Below, in pieces: positions 1 through 12,393 of a stretch of 53,715 nucleotides of DNA. A model generated the notes under the pieces. The model had not been told where the DNA came from and did not search any database. It saw nothing but the letters and a program-made list of their open reading frames with translations. How positions within the stretch are numbered: position 1 is the stretch's first letter; each line of letters starts with the position of its first letter. The DNA is taken from assembly GCA_005877815.1 (NCBI GenBank), contig VBOG01000035.1, positions 1 through 53,715 on the forward strand, written 5' to 3'. Both the position numbers and the translations under genes were made by a program. The DNA comes from Nitrospirota bacterium (GTDB taxonomy: Bacteria > Nitrospirota > Nitrospiria > Nitrospirales > NS-4).

Positions 1-1289
1 CCAATGAGATCATCTGGATCTGCTCGCAATTCGCCGACGGCATCACGACCGCCATCGGCATCGGCGGCGACGCGTACCCCGGCACCGACTATGTGACGTA
101 CCTCGAAAAGTTCGAGCAGGACTCGCAAACCAAAGCCGTCGTCATCGTCGGCGAGATGGGGGGGGACCTCGAGGAGCGCGCGGCCGAGTGGTTTGGGGCG
201 AAGAAGCGGCGGATCAAATTATTGGCGGTCGTGTCCGGATTCTGTCAGGAAAGTTTACCCAAAGGCATGAAGTTCGGCCACGCCGGTGCGAAGGAAGGGC
301 TGAAGGGCGAGGGCTCGGCTCGGGCGAAGGCCGACGCCTTTAAAAAAGCCGGGGCGATCGTGCCGGATACCTTCGGCGCATTGGGCCCGGCGATCAAGCA
401 AGTCTATGAGGAGTTGCTGAAGAGCGGCCAAGCCAAGCCGATTCCTGAACTCAGCCCTGCCGAGATGCCGAAGCTTCCGAAGAGCGTGGAAGAGAGCATG
501 AAGGCCGGCGAAGTGATGGTGGCACCGCTGGTCAAGACCACGATCAGCGACGACCGTGGTGACGAGCCGCTCTACGACGGCTATCCGGCCTCGGAGTTGA
601 TCAATAAAGGGTACGAGATTCCGCACGTGATCGGGTTGCTGTGGGACAAGCGGCTGATCTCCAAGCAGGAAGCCGAGATTATCAAGCGCATCATGATGTT
701 GTCGGCGGATCACGGGCCGTGCGTCAGCGGCGCCTTGGGCACCATCATCGCGGCCTGCGCCGGCATCGGCATGTCGCAATCCGTCGCCGCCGGGTTGATC
801 ATGATCGGCCCCCGGTTCGGCGGCGCCGTCACCGACGCCGGCCGCTACTTTAAACATGCCGTGGACAACAAGATGTCCGTGGATGAGTTTCTCATCCATA
901 TGAAAAAGAATGTGGGCCCGGTGCCGGGCATCGGCCATCGGGTGAAGAGTCTGCGAAACCCCGACAAGCGCGTGAAGGAGTTGGTCTCCTACGTCAAGAG
1001 CCAGCCGATACCGACGCCGCATCTGGACTTCGCATTGTCCGTCGAAAAAGTGACGTCCGCCAAGAAGGACAATCTGATCCTGAACGTGGACGGCACGATG
1101 GCGGCGGTGCTGGTGGACCTTGGGTTCCCCGTGGACAGCCTGAACGGGTTTTTCATCCTGTCGCGGACCATCGGATTGATCGGACACTGGGTGGACCAGA
1201 AGCGCCAGGAGAGCCGGTTGATCCGTCTCTTCGATTATCTCGTCAACTATGCGGCCCCGAAACGCAGAGAAGTGCCGCCGCTCAAGTAA
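1..1289 (+). CDS. aclA: ATP-citrate lyase alpha subunit (3' part)
   Basis: This gene is cut by the left edge; the reading frame is open from base 3 and ends at 1289, giving the C-terminal ~428 residues. The enzyme cleaves citrate with ATP and CoA to acetyl-CoA and oxaloacetate, the defining step of the reductive TCA cycle. The first part is the succinyl-CoA-synthetase-alpha-like region and contains the phospho-histidine motif KFGHAGAKEG (His codon at 279-281). The second part is the citrate-synthase-like lid, with GPCVSGALGTIIAACAG, the PRFGGAVTDAG stretch and GPVPGIGHRVKS. The aclB gene would be expected just upstream, outside the window. Aconitase follows after 12 bases, so the two are probably co-transcribed. 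The sequence is intact to its end and identification is secure. Confidence 0.95.
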   Translation, partial: NEIIWICSQFADGITTAIGIGGDAYPGTDYVTYLEKFEQDSQTKAVVIVGEMGGDLEERAAEWFGAKKRRIKLLAVVSGFCQESLPKGMKFGHAGAKEGLKGEGSARAKADAFKKAGAIVPDTFGALGPAIKQVYEELLKSGQAKPIPELSPAEMPKLPKSVEESMKAGEVMVAPLVKTTISDDRGDEPLYDGYPASELINKGYEIPHVIGLLWDKRLISKQEAEIIKRIMMLSADHGPCVSGALGTIIAACAGIGMSQSVAAGLIMIGPRFGGAVTDAGRYFKHAVDNKMSVDEFLIHMKKNVGPVPGIGHRVKSLRNPDKRVKELVSYVKSQPIPTPHLDFALSVEKVTSAKKDNLILNVDGTMAAVLVDLGFPVDSLNGFFILSRTIGLIGHWVDQKRQESRLIRLFDYLVNYAAPKRREVPPLK

Positions 1290-1301
1290 CAGCGAGGGTC
1301 T

Positions 1302-5805
<4,504 letters not shown>

Positions 5806-5864
5806 AACGGCTTTCGAGAAGGGCATGGCCAAGGCGATCATCAATCATATGGAGTAGAATGGTG

Positions 5865-5887
5865 GACGGGATGCTCTCCATCCCGTC
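5865..5887 (+). terminator. Hairpin between icd and frdB
   Basis: A perfect 9-bp inverted repeat, GACGGGATG at 5865-5873 and CATCCCGTC at 5879-5887, closes a CTCTC loop. It is followed only by ATTT, not a long T run, so it may be a weak terminator, a processing site or an mRNA 3' stabiliser between the upstream acl-acn-icd block and the frd genes. Confidence 0.5.
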
Positions 5888-5905
5888 ATTTCAGCAAAAG
5901 AGACG

Positions 5906-6625
5906 ATGGACCAGAAAGCATTCGACAGTAACGTTCTTATCGATCAGGAGGAAGTCCTGCGCCCGAAAATGGTGACGGTCGAGATCGCCGGCAAGAAGTA
6001 CGAGGTGCCGGAAGGGATCACCGTCATCAAGGCACTCTGGTACAGCGGGCAGGAAGTGATCCACGGCGTCGGGTGTCTGGGCGGCTATTGCGGCGCGTGC
6101 GCGACGTACTACCGGACGAAGGACGACCCGAAGGTCCGAACCTGCCTCGCGTGCTCCACCGCCGTGGAGGATGGCATGTCCTTCAGCATGATGGCGCCGT
6201 TTCCGGCCCGTAAGGCGACGTATCAGATGGCTGAACTGAAGGACCCCAAGCAGGATCTCTTCAATCTCTATCCGGAAGCGCCGATGTGCCGGAACTGCAA
6301 CGCGTGCACCGAGGCCTGTCCGCAGGGCATTGATGTACGGGACGGCGTCTGGAAGGCGGTCTTCGGTGACTTCAAATCCGTGTCCGAGATGTTCATGGAT
6401 TGCGTGATGTGCGGGCTCTGCACGCCTGTCTGCATCGCCGATATCGCGCCCAATCTCGTGGCACTCTACGCGAGCCGCGCGCAGGGCGCGCACTTCATGG
6501 AGAAGCCGAAGCGTTTGCAGGAGCGTATCGGCGAGATCGAGCAAGGACACTATACCAAGGAATGGGACCGCATCCTCGGCATGAACGACCAGGAGCTGAA
6601 GGACGTCTGCGCAGCCATTAAATAG
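5906..6625 (+). CDS. frdB: Fumarate reductase/succinate dehydrogenase iron-sulfur subunit
   Basis: A 239-aa ferredoxin-like electron transfer subunit. The N-terminal domain carries a plant-type [2Fe-2S] motif (Cys57, Cys62, Cys65 in GCLGGYCGAC, with Cys80/Cys83 in RTCLAC). The C-terminal domain carries two CxxCxxCxxxC sets: Cys128/131/134/138 (CRNCNACTEACP) and Cys166/169/172/176 (CVMCGLCTPVC). The second set with four cysteines suggests two [4Fe-4S] clusters rather than the [4Fe-4S]+[3Fe-4S] of classic FrdB/SdhB, so it resembles soluble fumarate reductases and heterodisulfide-reductase-type subunits. It is paired with the flavoprotein gene downstream. No membrane anchor gene is adjacent. It would deliver electrons for fumarate to succinate in the reverse TCA cycle; the donor is not evident. 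Confidence 0.85.
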   Translation: MDQKAFDSNVLIDQEEVLRPKMVTVEIAGKKYEVPEGITVIKALWYSGQEVIHGVGCLGGYCGACATYYRTKDDPKVRTCLACSTAVEDGMSFSMMAPFPARKATYQMAELKDPKQDLFNLYPEAPMCRNCNACTEACPQGIDVRDGVWKAVFGDFKSVSEMFMDCVMCGLCTPVCIADIAPNLVALYASRAQGAHFMEKPKRLQERIGEIEQGHYTKEWDRILGMNDQELKDVCAAIK

Positions 6626-6749
6626 GTGCCGCGGCCGGGCCGCAGGCTTCCGTAGCTGCGACGTCGGGGAATCCGTTGCTCCTCTAAGTGCAATGGGTCA
6701 TGAGCGGCGTGTGCACTGCCGAGGCGTCTCGGCGCCAAGGCGTTAAAAG
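6626..6749 (+). other. frdB-frdA spacer with GC-rich hairpin
   Basis: This 124-base spacer begins with a GC-rich palindrome just after the frdB stop (GCGGCC and GGCCGC around 6629-6641). It has no open frame with coding character. It may separate or tune expression of frdB and frdA; nothing else is recognisable. Confidence 0.3.
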
Positions 6750-8333
6750 ATGCAGCTACTCGCTCTTCAGGAACTTGTCCATAAGACTCGCGATACGCGC
6801 CGTGCGCAGACGCTGCCGAAGTTTCCCGCGAACGAACGCGACACCCTGATCAAGAAGTACCACCCCGATCATCGCGAGAGCGCCTACCGTCCCATCAAAT
6901 TCGGTCCGAACGCCGGTGACATGACGGTGCGCGAGCTGGCCGCCTTGCTCGAAGGCGAGAGCCCCGTCCCTGCCGATCTCGATCTCACGCCGGCGTACAC
7001 CGTAGACGTGCTGGTGGTGGGCGGGGGCGGAGCCGGATGCGCGGCAGCCTTGCATGCTCACGCCCATGGCGCGAAGGTCATGCTCGCGACGAAACTTCGT
7101 CTGGGCGATTCGAACACCGTCATGGCGCAGGGCGGGATTCAGATCGCGATCACCAATGAGGACAGCCCGGTCCAGCACTTCCTGGATACGCTCAAGGGCG
7201 GTCATATGAAAAACGACCACCTGCTCCTGAAGACGATGGTCGAGGAGGGACCATCCATCGCGAAGTGGCTGCTTGATCTCGGCGTGCTGTTCGATCGCGA
7301 CGCGGACGGCAACCTTCACGTCAAGAAAGGCGGCGGGAGTTCGAAGCCCCGGCTGCTGACCTGTTCCGACTATACCGGCCTTGAGATCATGCGGGTGCTG
7401 AAGGACGAGGTGCTGAACCAGAAGATTCAGCTCCTGGAGTTCAGCGCCGCGGTCGAACTGCTCAGCGATGAGCAAGGCCGGTGCAGCGGGGCCGTGCTGC
7501 AGGACTTGGACAACAAGCGCTTCCTGCCGGTGGCGGCCAAAACGGTGATCCTTGCGACGGGAGGCATCGGGCGGCTGCACATTCAGGGCTTTCCCACTAG
7601 CAACCATTTCGGCGCCACAGGGGACGCGCTTCCCATGTCCTATCGTCTCGGCGCCAAGCTGCTCCAGATTGATACCTTCCAATACCATCCCACCGGCGCG
7701 GTCTATCCGGAGCAACTCGTCGGCGCCTTGGTGACGGAGGGCATCCGGTCGGAAGGCGGCCATCTCGTCAATGCGAAGGGCGAGCGCTTTGTGAATGAGC
7801 TCGACACTCGAGACGTCGTGTCGTCGTCCATCATCCGGGAGTGTGAAGAAGGGCGGGGAGTCCGCACGGCAACGGGCCGTCTGGGCGTGTGGCTGGATAC
7901 GCCGCTACTCGATGTGGAATCAGGACCCGGCACGCTGGAGAAACATTTTCCGGCGATGGTCCGCCAATACAAACGGTACGGCCTGGATATCACCAAGGAT
8001 CCCGTGCTCATCTATCCGACGCTGCATTATCAAAACGGCGGGGTGCAGATTGACGTGCACGGCGAGTCCGGCGTGCCCAACCTCTTCGTGGCGGGGGAGG
8101 CCTCAGGCGGGCTGCATGGCCGGAACCGTCTGATGGGCAATTCACTGCTGGACCTCATGGTGTACGGCAAGCGCGCGGGCACGGCCACGGCCACGCGCGC
8201 CCAGTCGATGTCGCACGGCAGGCTGACGCTCGATCATCTGCGGCGTTTCCGCGATGAGGCGCGCAAGCACGGCGCCTCGCTCGAGACTCATTCGCCGATG
8301 CTGTTTCCCGATTACGTCAGGAAAGAGGCCTGA
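6750..8333 (+). CDS. frdA: Fumarate reductase/succinate dehydrogenase flavoprotein subunit
   Basis: A 527-aa FAD subunit that reduces fumarate to succinate (or the reverse). After a ~75-residue leader the FAD-binding motif VLVVGGGGAGCAAALHAH appears, followed by the flavinylation-region sequence NTVMAQGGIQIA, the substrate-site segment FQYHPTGAV, RSEGGHLVNAKGERF, and the C-terminal FAD signature GEASGGLHGRNRLMGNSLLD. The N-terminal leader is longer than in E. coli FrdA, as in other archaeal-like or soluble forms. The ATG at 6750 follows a modest AAGG site. It pairs with frdB, and succinyl-CoA synthetase genes follow, matching consecutive reverse TCA steps. L-aspartate oxidase is the main look-alike family, but a separate nadB is present at 36.5 kb. 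Confidence 0.9.
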   Translation: MQLLALQELVHKTRDTRRAQTLPKFPANERDTLIKKYHPDHRESAYRPIKFGPNAGDMTVRELAALLEGESPVPADLDLTPAYTVDVLVVGGGGAGCAAALHAHAHGAKVMLATKLRLGDSNTVMAQGGIQIAITNEDSPVQHFLDTLKGGHMKNDHLLLKTMVEEGPSIAKWLLDLGVLFDRDADGNLHVKKGGGSSKPRLLTCSDYTGLEIMRVLKDEVLNQKIQLLEFSAAVELLSDEQGRCSGAVLQDLDNKRFLPVAAKTVILATGGIGRLHIQGFPTSNHFGATGDALPMSYRLGAKLLQIDTFQYHPTGAVYPEQLVGALVTEGIRSEGGHLVNAKGERFVNELDTRDVVSSSIIRECEEGRGVRTATGRLGVWLDTPLLDVESGPGTLEKHFPAMVRQYKRYGLDITKDPVLIYPTLHYQNGGVQIDVHGESGVPNLFVAGEASGGLHGRNRLMGNSLLDLMVYGKRAGTATATRAQSMSHGRLTLDHLRRFRDEARKHGASLETHSPMLFPDYVRKEA

Positions 8334-8342
8334 ACCACCCAT

Positions 8343-8370
8343 AGATTCTTCGCGGTCACACAGAATGACA
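8343..8370. repeat. Short dyad resembling a dispersed intergenic repeat
   Basis: The segment AGATTCTTCG...CACAGAATGACA contains a small inverted repeat (ATTCT/AGAAT). It resembles short dispersed intergenic repeats seen in many environmental genomes; only one copy is seen in this window. It lies in the 69-base gap between frdA and sucC. Confidence 0.3.
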
Positions 8371-8402
8371 GTGCTCTTGCGTACCTCATCGAAGGGACTC
8401 GT

Positions 8403-9602
8403 ATGAACATTCATGAATTCCAGGCCAAGCAGTTATTCTCGCAGTTCGATATTCCGGTGCCCCGCGGCAAGGAAGTGAAGAACCCGGTGGCGGCCGAGAA
8501 GTGGGCCGCCAAGCTGAATGCCCCGGTCTACGTCGTCAAGGCGCAGATCCATGCCGGCGGACGGGGGAAGGCGGGCGGCGTCAAGCTGACGAAGAACCGC
8601 GACGAAGTGCCGGGGCTGATGAAGGAGATGCTCGGCAAGAAACTGGTCACGCACCAGACGGGGCCCAAGGGACGAAAGGTGCGGCGCGTGCTGATCGAAG
8701 AGGGCGCGGGGATCGCCAAGGAACTGTACCTGAGCCTTCTCGTGGACCGCGATTCGGGGCGACCGGTGTTTATTGCCAGTACCGAAGGCGGCATGGAGAT
8801 CGAGGAGGTCGCGGCCCATACGCCGGAAAAGGTCTTGCAGGAGGCGATTGACCCCGCGGTGGGGTTCCAGGGCCACAACGGCCGGAACCTTGCGTTCAGC
8901 CTCGGCCTGCCGGCATTGGAGCCGTCCATCGTCAATCCGTTCATTGCCCTGCTGGGCAACCTCTACCGGCTGTTCATGGAGAAAAATGCCTCCTTGGTCG
9001 AGATCAATCCGCTCGTCATCACGACCGACAAGCGGTTGATCGCCCTGGACGGCAAAGTGTCCTTCGACGACAACGCGTTGTTCAAGCATGCCGACGTCCA
9101 GGCGTTCCGCGATCTGAATGAAGAAGAGCCGTTGGAGATCGAGGCGGCGAAGAACAACCTGAACTACGTCAAACTGGACGGCAACATCGGATGCATGGTG
9201 AACGGGGCGGGTCTTGCCATGGCGACGATGGACGTGATCAAATTGGCCGGCAGTGAGCCCGCAAACTTTTTGGATGTCGGTGGGGGCGCCACGAAGGAAA
9301 CGGTGGCGGCCGGTTTTCGCATTCTGTTAAAAGACCGTAACGTGAAGGGCATCTTCATCAATATCTTCGGTGGGATTGTCCGGTGCGAGCGGATCGCCCA
9401 TGGCGTCATCGATGCGGCCAAGGAAGTGGCGATCAAGCTGCCGGTCGTGGTCCGTCTGCAGGGCACGAATGCGGAGGAAGGACGGAAGTTGCTGCAGGAA
9501 TCCGGCCTGAAAGTGGAAGTGGCCACCGATCTTTGGGAAGCGGCGCAGAAAATCGTGGCGGTGACCGGTAAGAAACGCAAAAAGGCCGAGGCTGCCGCGT
9601 GA
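8403..9602 (+). CDS. sucC: Succinyl-CoA synthetase beta subunit
   Basis: A 399-aa ADP/GDP-forming succinyl-CoA ligase beta chain. It starts with the family signature MNIHEFQAKQLF, has the ATP-grasp segment VVKAQIHAGGRGKAGGVKL, the metal/nucleotide segment LVEINPLV, and the C-terminal CoA-ligase domain with GNIGCMVNGAGLAMATMD and FINIFGGIVRCERIA. Together with SucD it makes succinyl-CoA from succinate, CoA and ATP in the reverse TCA cycle. The ATG at 8403 gives the canonical N-terminus. Unusually, sucD does not follow directly: a 163-aa unknown protein gene intervenes. The C-terminus is slightly extended with a lysine/alanine-rich tail. Confidence 0.95.
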   Translation: MNIHEFQAKQLFSQFDIPVPRGKEVKNPVAAEKWAAKLNAPVYVVKAQIHAGGRGKAGGVKLTKNRDEVPGLMKEMLGKKLVTHQTGPKGRKVRRVLIEEGAGIAKELYLSLLVDRDSGRPVFIASTEGGMEIEEVAAHTPEKVLQEAIDPAVGFQGHNGRNLAFSLGLPALEPSIVNPFIALLGNLYRLFMEKNASLVEINPLVITTDKRLIALDGKVSFDDNALFKHADVQAFRDLNEEEPLEIEAAKNNLNYVKLDGNIGCMVNGAGLAMATMDVIKLAGSEPANFLDVGGGATKETVAAGFRILLKDRNVKGIFINIFGGIVRCERIAHGVIDAAKEVAIKLPVVVRLQGTNAEEGRKLLQESGLKVEVATDLWEAAQKIVAVTGKKRKKAEAAA

Positions 9603-9651
9603 GGTGTGTTCCGGCCGGTGCCTCGTTGCTGTCACAGGATTCTGCGGATAG

Positions 9652-10143
9652 ATGACCGCCGAAGAGTGGTTCAAGGAATTCTATCAGCGATATTACTTTC
9701 AGAAGTCATTCGACGGGCACACGCTCGACCAACTGGACAAAAAACATTGGCACGTCGCCGATTGGGCGAAGGCCATGGACGCGTTCCTGCATGTCATGGC
9801 GGCCGACCTGCGTTTCTCGGTCGTTCCCCAAAGCAAGGACCGGGTCGAGCATCGGTGGAAACAGGACGCAGAGGAAATCCTGGTCGTCAATGAAAACGAC
9901 GGTCGGCGCGTTTCGAAAGAGATCGGGACGATGTGCAAGGACCCTTGCCGTCTCAAGGTCCTCGTCACCTACGTGCCAGATGAAGGCTTCGTCGGGCACG
10001 CCATGGAGCTTGCCAAAAAGGTTCGCGAGGACATTGACGAGGTGGGCGCGTTCGAAGGTGAATTCTTGCTGGTGGTGGGTGGGACGGAGATGGACTGGAC
10101 GGCGATCAAGTCCGTCGCAAAGACGCAAAAAGGATCATCATGA
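9652..10143 (+). CDS. Uncharacterised protein inserted between sucC and sucD
   Basis: A 163-aa soluble protein that I do not recognise. It has no signal peptide or membrane segment and is rich in charged and aromatic residues ([15 protein letters not shown] near the start, [18 protein letters not shown]). Its two cysteines form CKDPC near residue 95. Its stop overlaps the sucD ATG by four bases (ATGA), which implies translational coupling. It starts 49 bases after sucC, so it is part of the succinyl-CoA synthetase operon. A role linked to that enzyme, such as assembly, regulation or a neighbouring carbon step, is inferred from position only. Codon use looks like that of the flanking genes, so it does not look recently acquired. 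Confidence 0.8.
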   Translation: MTAEEWFKEFYQRYYFQKSFDGHTLDQLDKKHWHVADWAKAMDAFLHVMAADLRFSVVPQSKDRVEHRWKQDAEEILVVNENDGRRVSKEIGTMCKDPCRLKVLVTYVPDEGFVGHAMELAKKVREDIDEVGAFEGEFLLVVGGTEMDWTAIKSVAKTQKGSS

Positions 10144-11024
10144 GCATACTTGTTGATAAATCGACGCGGGTGGTGGTGCAGGGCATTACCGGCAAGGAAG
10201 GTTCGTTTCACGCGACGCAATGCAAGGCCTATGGCACGCAGGTTGTCGCCGGGGTGACGCCGGGTAAAGCGGGGCAGGACGTGGAGGGCATTCCGGTCTT
10301 TAATACGGTGCACGACGCCGTGAAGAAGACGTCGTGCGATACCTCGCTGATCTTCGTGCCGCCGCCGTTTGCCGCCGATGCGATCCTCGAAGCCGCCGAT
10401 GCCGGCATCCGATTAGTGATCTGCATCACGGAGGGCATTCCCGTCAATGACATGGTGAAGGTCAAGCGCGCGCTGGCGGGGCGGGACGTGCGACTGATCG
10501 GTCCCAACTGTCCGGGGATCATCACGGCGGATGAGTGCAAGATCGGGATCATGCCCGGCTTCATCCACAAGAAGGGCCGTATCGGTGTGATCTCGCGGAG
10601 CGGCACGCTGACCTATGAAGCGGTCAATCAACTGACGAACCTGGGACTGGGCGAAACAACGTGCATCGGCATCGGCGGCGATCCGATCATCGGCACGGGA
10701 TACATTGATCTGCTCGGAATGTTCGAGAAAGATCCGGAACCGGAAGCGGTGGTCATGATCGGCGAGATCGGCGGCGATGCCGAAGATCGCGCGGCGGCCT
10801 TCATCAAGGAGCATGTCCGAAAGCCCGTCATCGGCTTCATCGCCGGCATCACCGCGCCGCCCGGCCGACGGATGGGCCATGCAGGGGCCATCATCACGGG
10901 AGGGAAGGGCACCGCGTCCGAAAAAATGGCCATACTGGAAGCCGCCGGGGTTCGTGTCGTGAAGAACCCTGCCGAGATTGGCAAGACCGTGCAGGAGGCG
11001 CTCAGTCCACGTGGCGGGGTGTGA
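10140..11024 (+). CDS. sucD: Succinyl-CoA synthetase alpha subunit
   Basis: A 294-aa alpha chain carrying the CoA-binding Rossmann domain and the phosphorylated histidine. It starts [18 protein letters not shown], has [20 protein letters not shown] in the CoA-ligase domain, [16 protein letters not shown], and the active-site histidine His247 in [17 protein letters not shown]. It overlaps the upstream unknown gene by four bases. With SucC it activates succinate to succinyl-CoA for 2-oxoglutarate synthase in the reverse TCA cycle. Length and motifs are canonical. A strongly structured non-coding stretch follows at 11048-11149. Confidence 0.95.
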   Translation: MSILVDKSTRVVVQGITGKEGSFHATQCKAYGTQVVAGVTPGKAGQDVEGIPVFNTVHDAVKKTSCDTSLIFVPPPFAADAILEAADAGIRLVICITEGIPVNDMVKVKRALAGRDVRLIGPNCPGIITADECKIGIMPGFIHKKGRIGVISRSGTLTYEAVNQLTNLGLGETTCIGIGGDPIIGTGYIDLLGMFEKDPEPEAVVMIGEIGGDAEDRAAAFIKEHVRKPVIGFIAGITAPPGRRMGHAGAIITGGKGTASEKMAILEAAGVRVVKNPAEIGKTVQEALSPRGGV

Positions 11025-11047
11025 TGATCCTCACACAAAAAAATAGC

Positions 11048-11149
11048 GGCTAAGGGATGGTGTCGAAATCGGGAAGTTTCCAGTTCCGGCTTTCCGCCTT
11101 TCGGCTTTGGCCTTCTCTGCAACCCTCTCGGTTGCGCCATCTCTTAGCC
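11048..11149 (+). ncRNA. Candidate structured RNA or 3' UTR downstream of sucD
   Basis: A long-range inverted repeat closes this stretch: GGCTAAGGGATGG at 11048-11060 can pair with CCATCTCTTAGCC at 11137-11149 (13 positions, one G-T wobble). Inside it is a perfect 6-bp hairpin, GCAACC 11119-11124 and GGTTGC 11130-11135 with loop CTCTC. There is no credible coding frame. It could be a 3' end structure of the rTCA operon or a separate small RNA; strand is uncertain. The rest of the 229-base gap (11025-11253) shows only a short A-run after sucD. Confidence 0.35.
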
Positions 11150-11253
11150 TCGCCCATCATCGCAGAATGGTCATCAACCATCCATTCCTCTCGCGTGTCA
11201 CCTGAGGATTCTAAAGTAGCACGCGCATAGCGTAGTCAGACACGGAGGCCATC

Positions 11254-12108
11254 ATGAACGTATGGGGACGAGCGCTCCTTCTCGCCATGGGACTGCTGTT
11301 GATGGCCGCCGGCGCAGGGGCGGAGACCACGCTGACGTGGCATGGGCATGCGGCGTTTCAGATCGTGACGCCTAACGGCGCCGTGCTGCTGATCGATCCC
11401 TGGCTCACGAATCCGGTGAACCCGAAGGTCAAAAACAAGAAGGACCCGCTGGCCGATCTGAAAAAGGTCGATTACATCCTGATCACGCATGGCCATTTTG
11501 ATCATGTCGGCGATGCCGTCGCGATCGCGAAGAAGACCGGCGCGAGGCTGGTGACGAACTTCGAGCTCGGCACCAACCTGAGCAAGCTGCAGGGCTATCC
11601 AAAGTCCCAGATGGGGTTCGACACCTTGATGAACATCGGCGGAGAAATTACGATCGCCAACGGCGAAGTCGTCGTGGCCATGACGCCGGCCATCCATTCA
11701 AGCGGCATGGCGAATCCGAACGCGAAAGAGTCGGAGCCCGAGGTGGCGTTCGGCGGCAGTCCCGCGGGCTTTGTGGTCATCATCCGGAATGGGCCCACCA
11801 TCTATCATACGGGGGACACCGCCTATTTCCGGGACATGGAGATGATTGGGGAACAGTACGCGCCGGACGTGGCGCTGGTCAATATCGGGGGGCATTTCGG
11901 CATGGAGCCCTCGATGGCGGCGCGCGCGGCGGCGACCGTCAAGGCAAAGTATGCGGTTCCCCATCATTACGGCACTTTTCCGGTGTTGACCCAGGAGCCA
12001 AAAAGTTTCAGCGAGGAATTGACCAAGAGGGGCGTCGGCTATGCCTATATGGATCCCGGCACGACGCTGGCGTTCGAGGGGAAAAACTTTGCTCCTGGGG
12101 CGAAGTAA
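11254..12108 (+). CDS. Exported metallo-beta-lactamase-fold hydrolase (UPF0173-like)
   Basis: A 284-aa protein with a Sec-type signal peptide (WGRALLLAMGLLLMAAGAGA, cleavage near residue 23), so probably periplasmic. The mature part has the metal-binding set of the metallo-beta-lactamase superfamily: LTWHGHAAFQI, the HxHxDH motif ITHGHFDHVGD, PAIHSSGM, YHTGDTAYF and a late VPHHYGTFP. This pattern fits the UPF0173/L-ascorbate-6-phosphate-lactonase-like metal-dependent hydrolases. Substrate is unknown. The ATG at 11254 has GGAGG a few bases upstream. It is a single gene, separated from sucD by 229 bases and from the glycosyltransferase by 285. Export of a UPF0173-type protein is less common than the cytoplasmic form. 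Confidence 0.85.
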   Translation: MNVWGRALLLAMGLLLMAAGAGAETTLTWHGHAAFQIVTPNGAVLLIDPWLTNPVNPKVKNKKDPLADLKKVDYILITHGHFDHVGDAVAIAKKTGARLVTNFELGTNLSKLQGYPKSQMGFDTLMNIGGEITIANGEVVVAMTPAIHSSGMANPNAKESEPEVAFGGSPAGFVVIIRNGPTIYHTGDTAYFRDMEMIGEQYAPDVALVNIGGHFGMEPSMAARAAATVKAKYAVPHHYGTFPVLTQEPKSFSEELTKRGVGYAYMDPGTTLAFEGKNFAPGAK

Positions 12109-12393
12109 CATGGTGTCTGAAGTCTAAACAGGAGCTTTTCCCAGTTGGGTTTTCCGTAGGATTTAGGCCGGGTATCAGTCTCCAGACCTCGGCCTGGCGT
12201 GGGGTTTCAGCCCACCTCGGCTCTACACCCCAGGCTATTCAGCCTAGATATCATTTTCCAGGCGAGCTTCCCAGTGTCGACTTCTTTACCACTTCCACCC
12301 TCATAGTGCCCGATCGCGGCGACAAGACCTTGTAAAACAGAAAGAGTTGAGAACCCTGCCAGTGGCAGGCTTTATGCCTACGCCAGAGGCGTC
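12109..12393 (+). promoter_or_regulatory. Leader region with tandem hairpins before the glycosyltransferase
   Basis: This 285-base gap has no coding character. Its last part holds two perfect hairpins: CCTGCC-AGT-GGCAGG at 12355-12369 and ACGCC-AGA-GGCGT at 12380-12392. The second one contains the apparent ribosome-binding site AGAGG (12385-12389), four bases before the ATG at 12394, so folding would hide the start site. No known riboswitch class was recognised. Confidence 0.4.
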
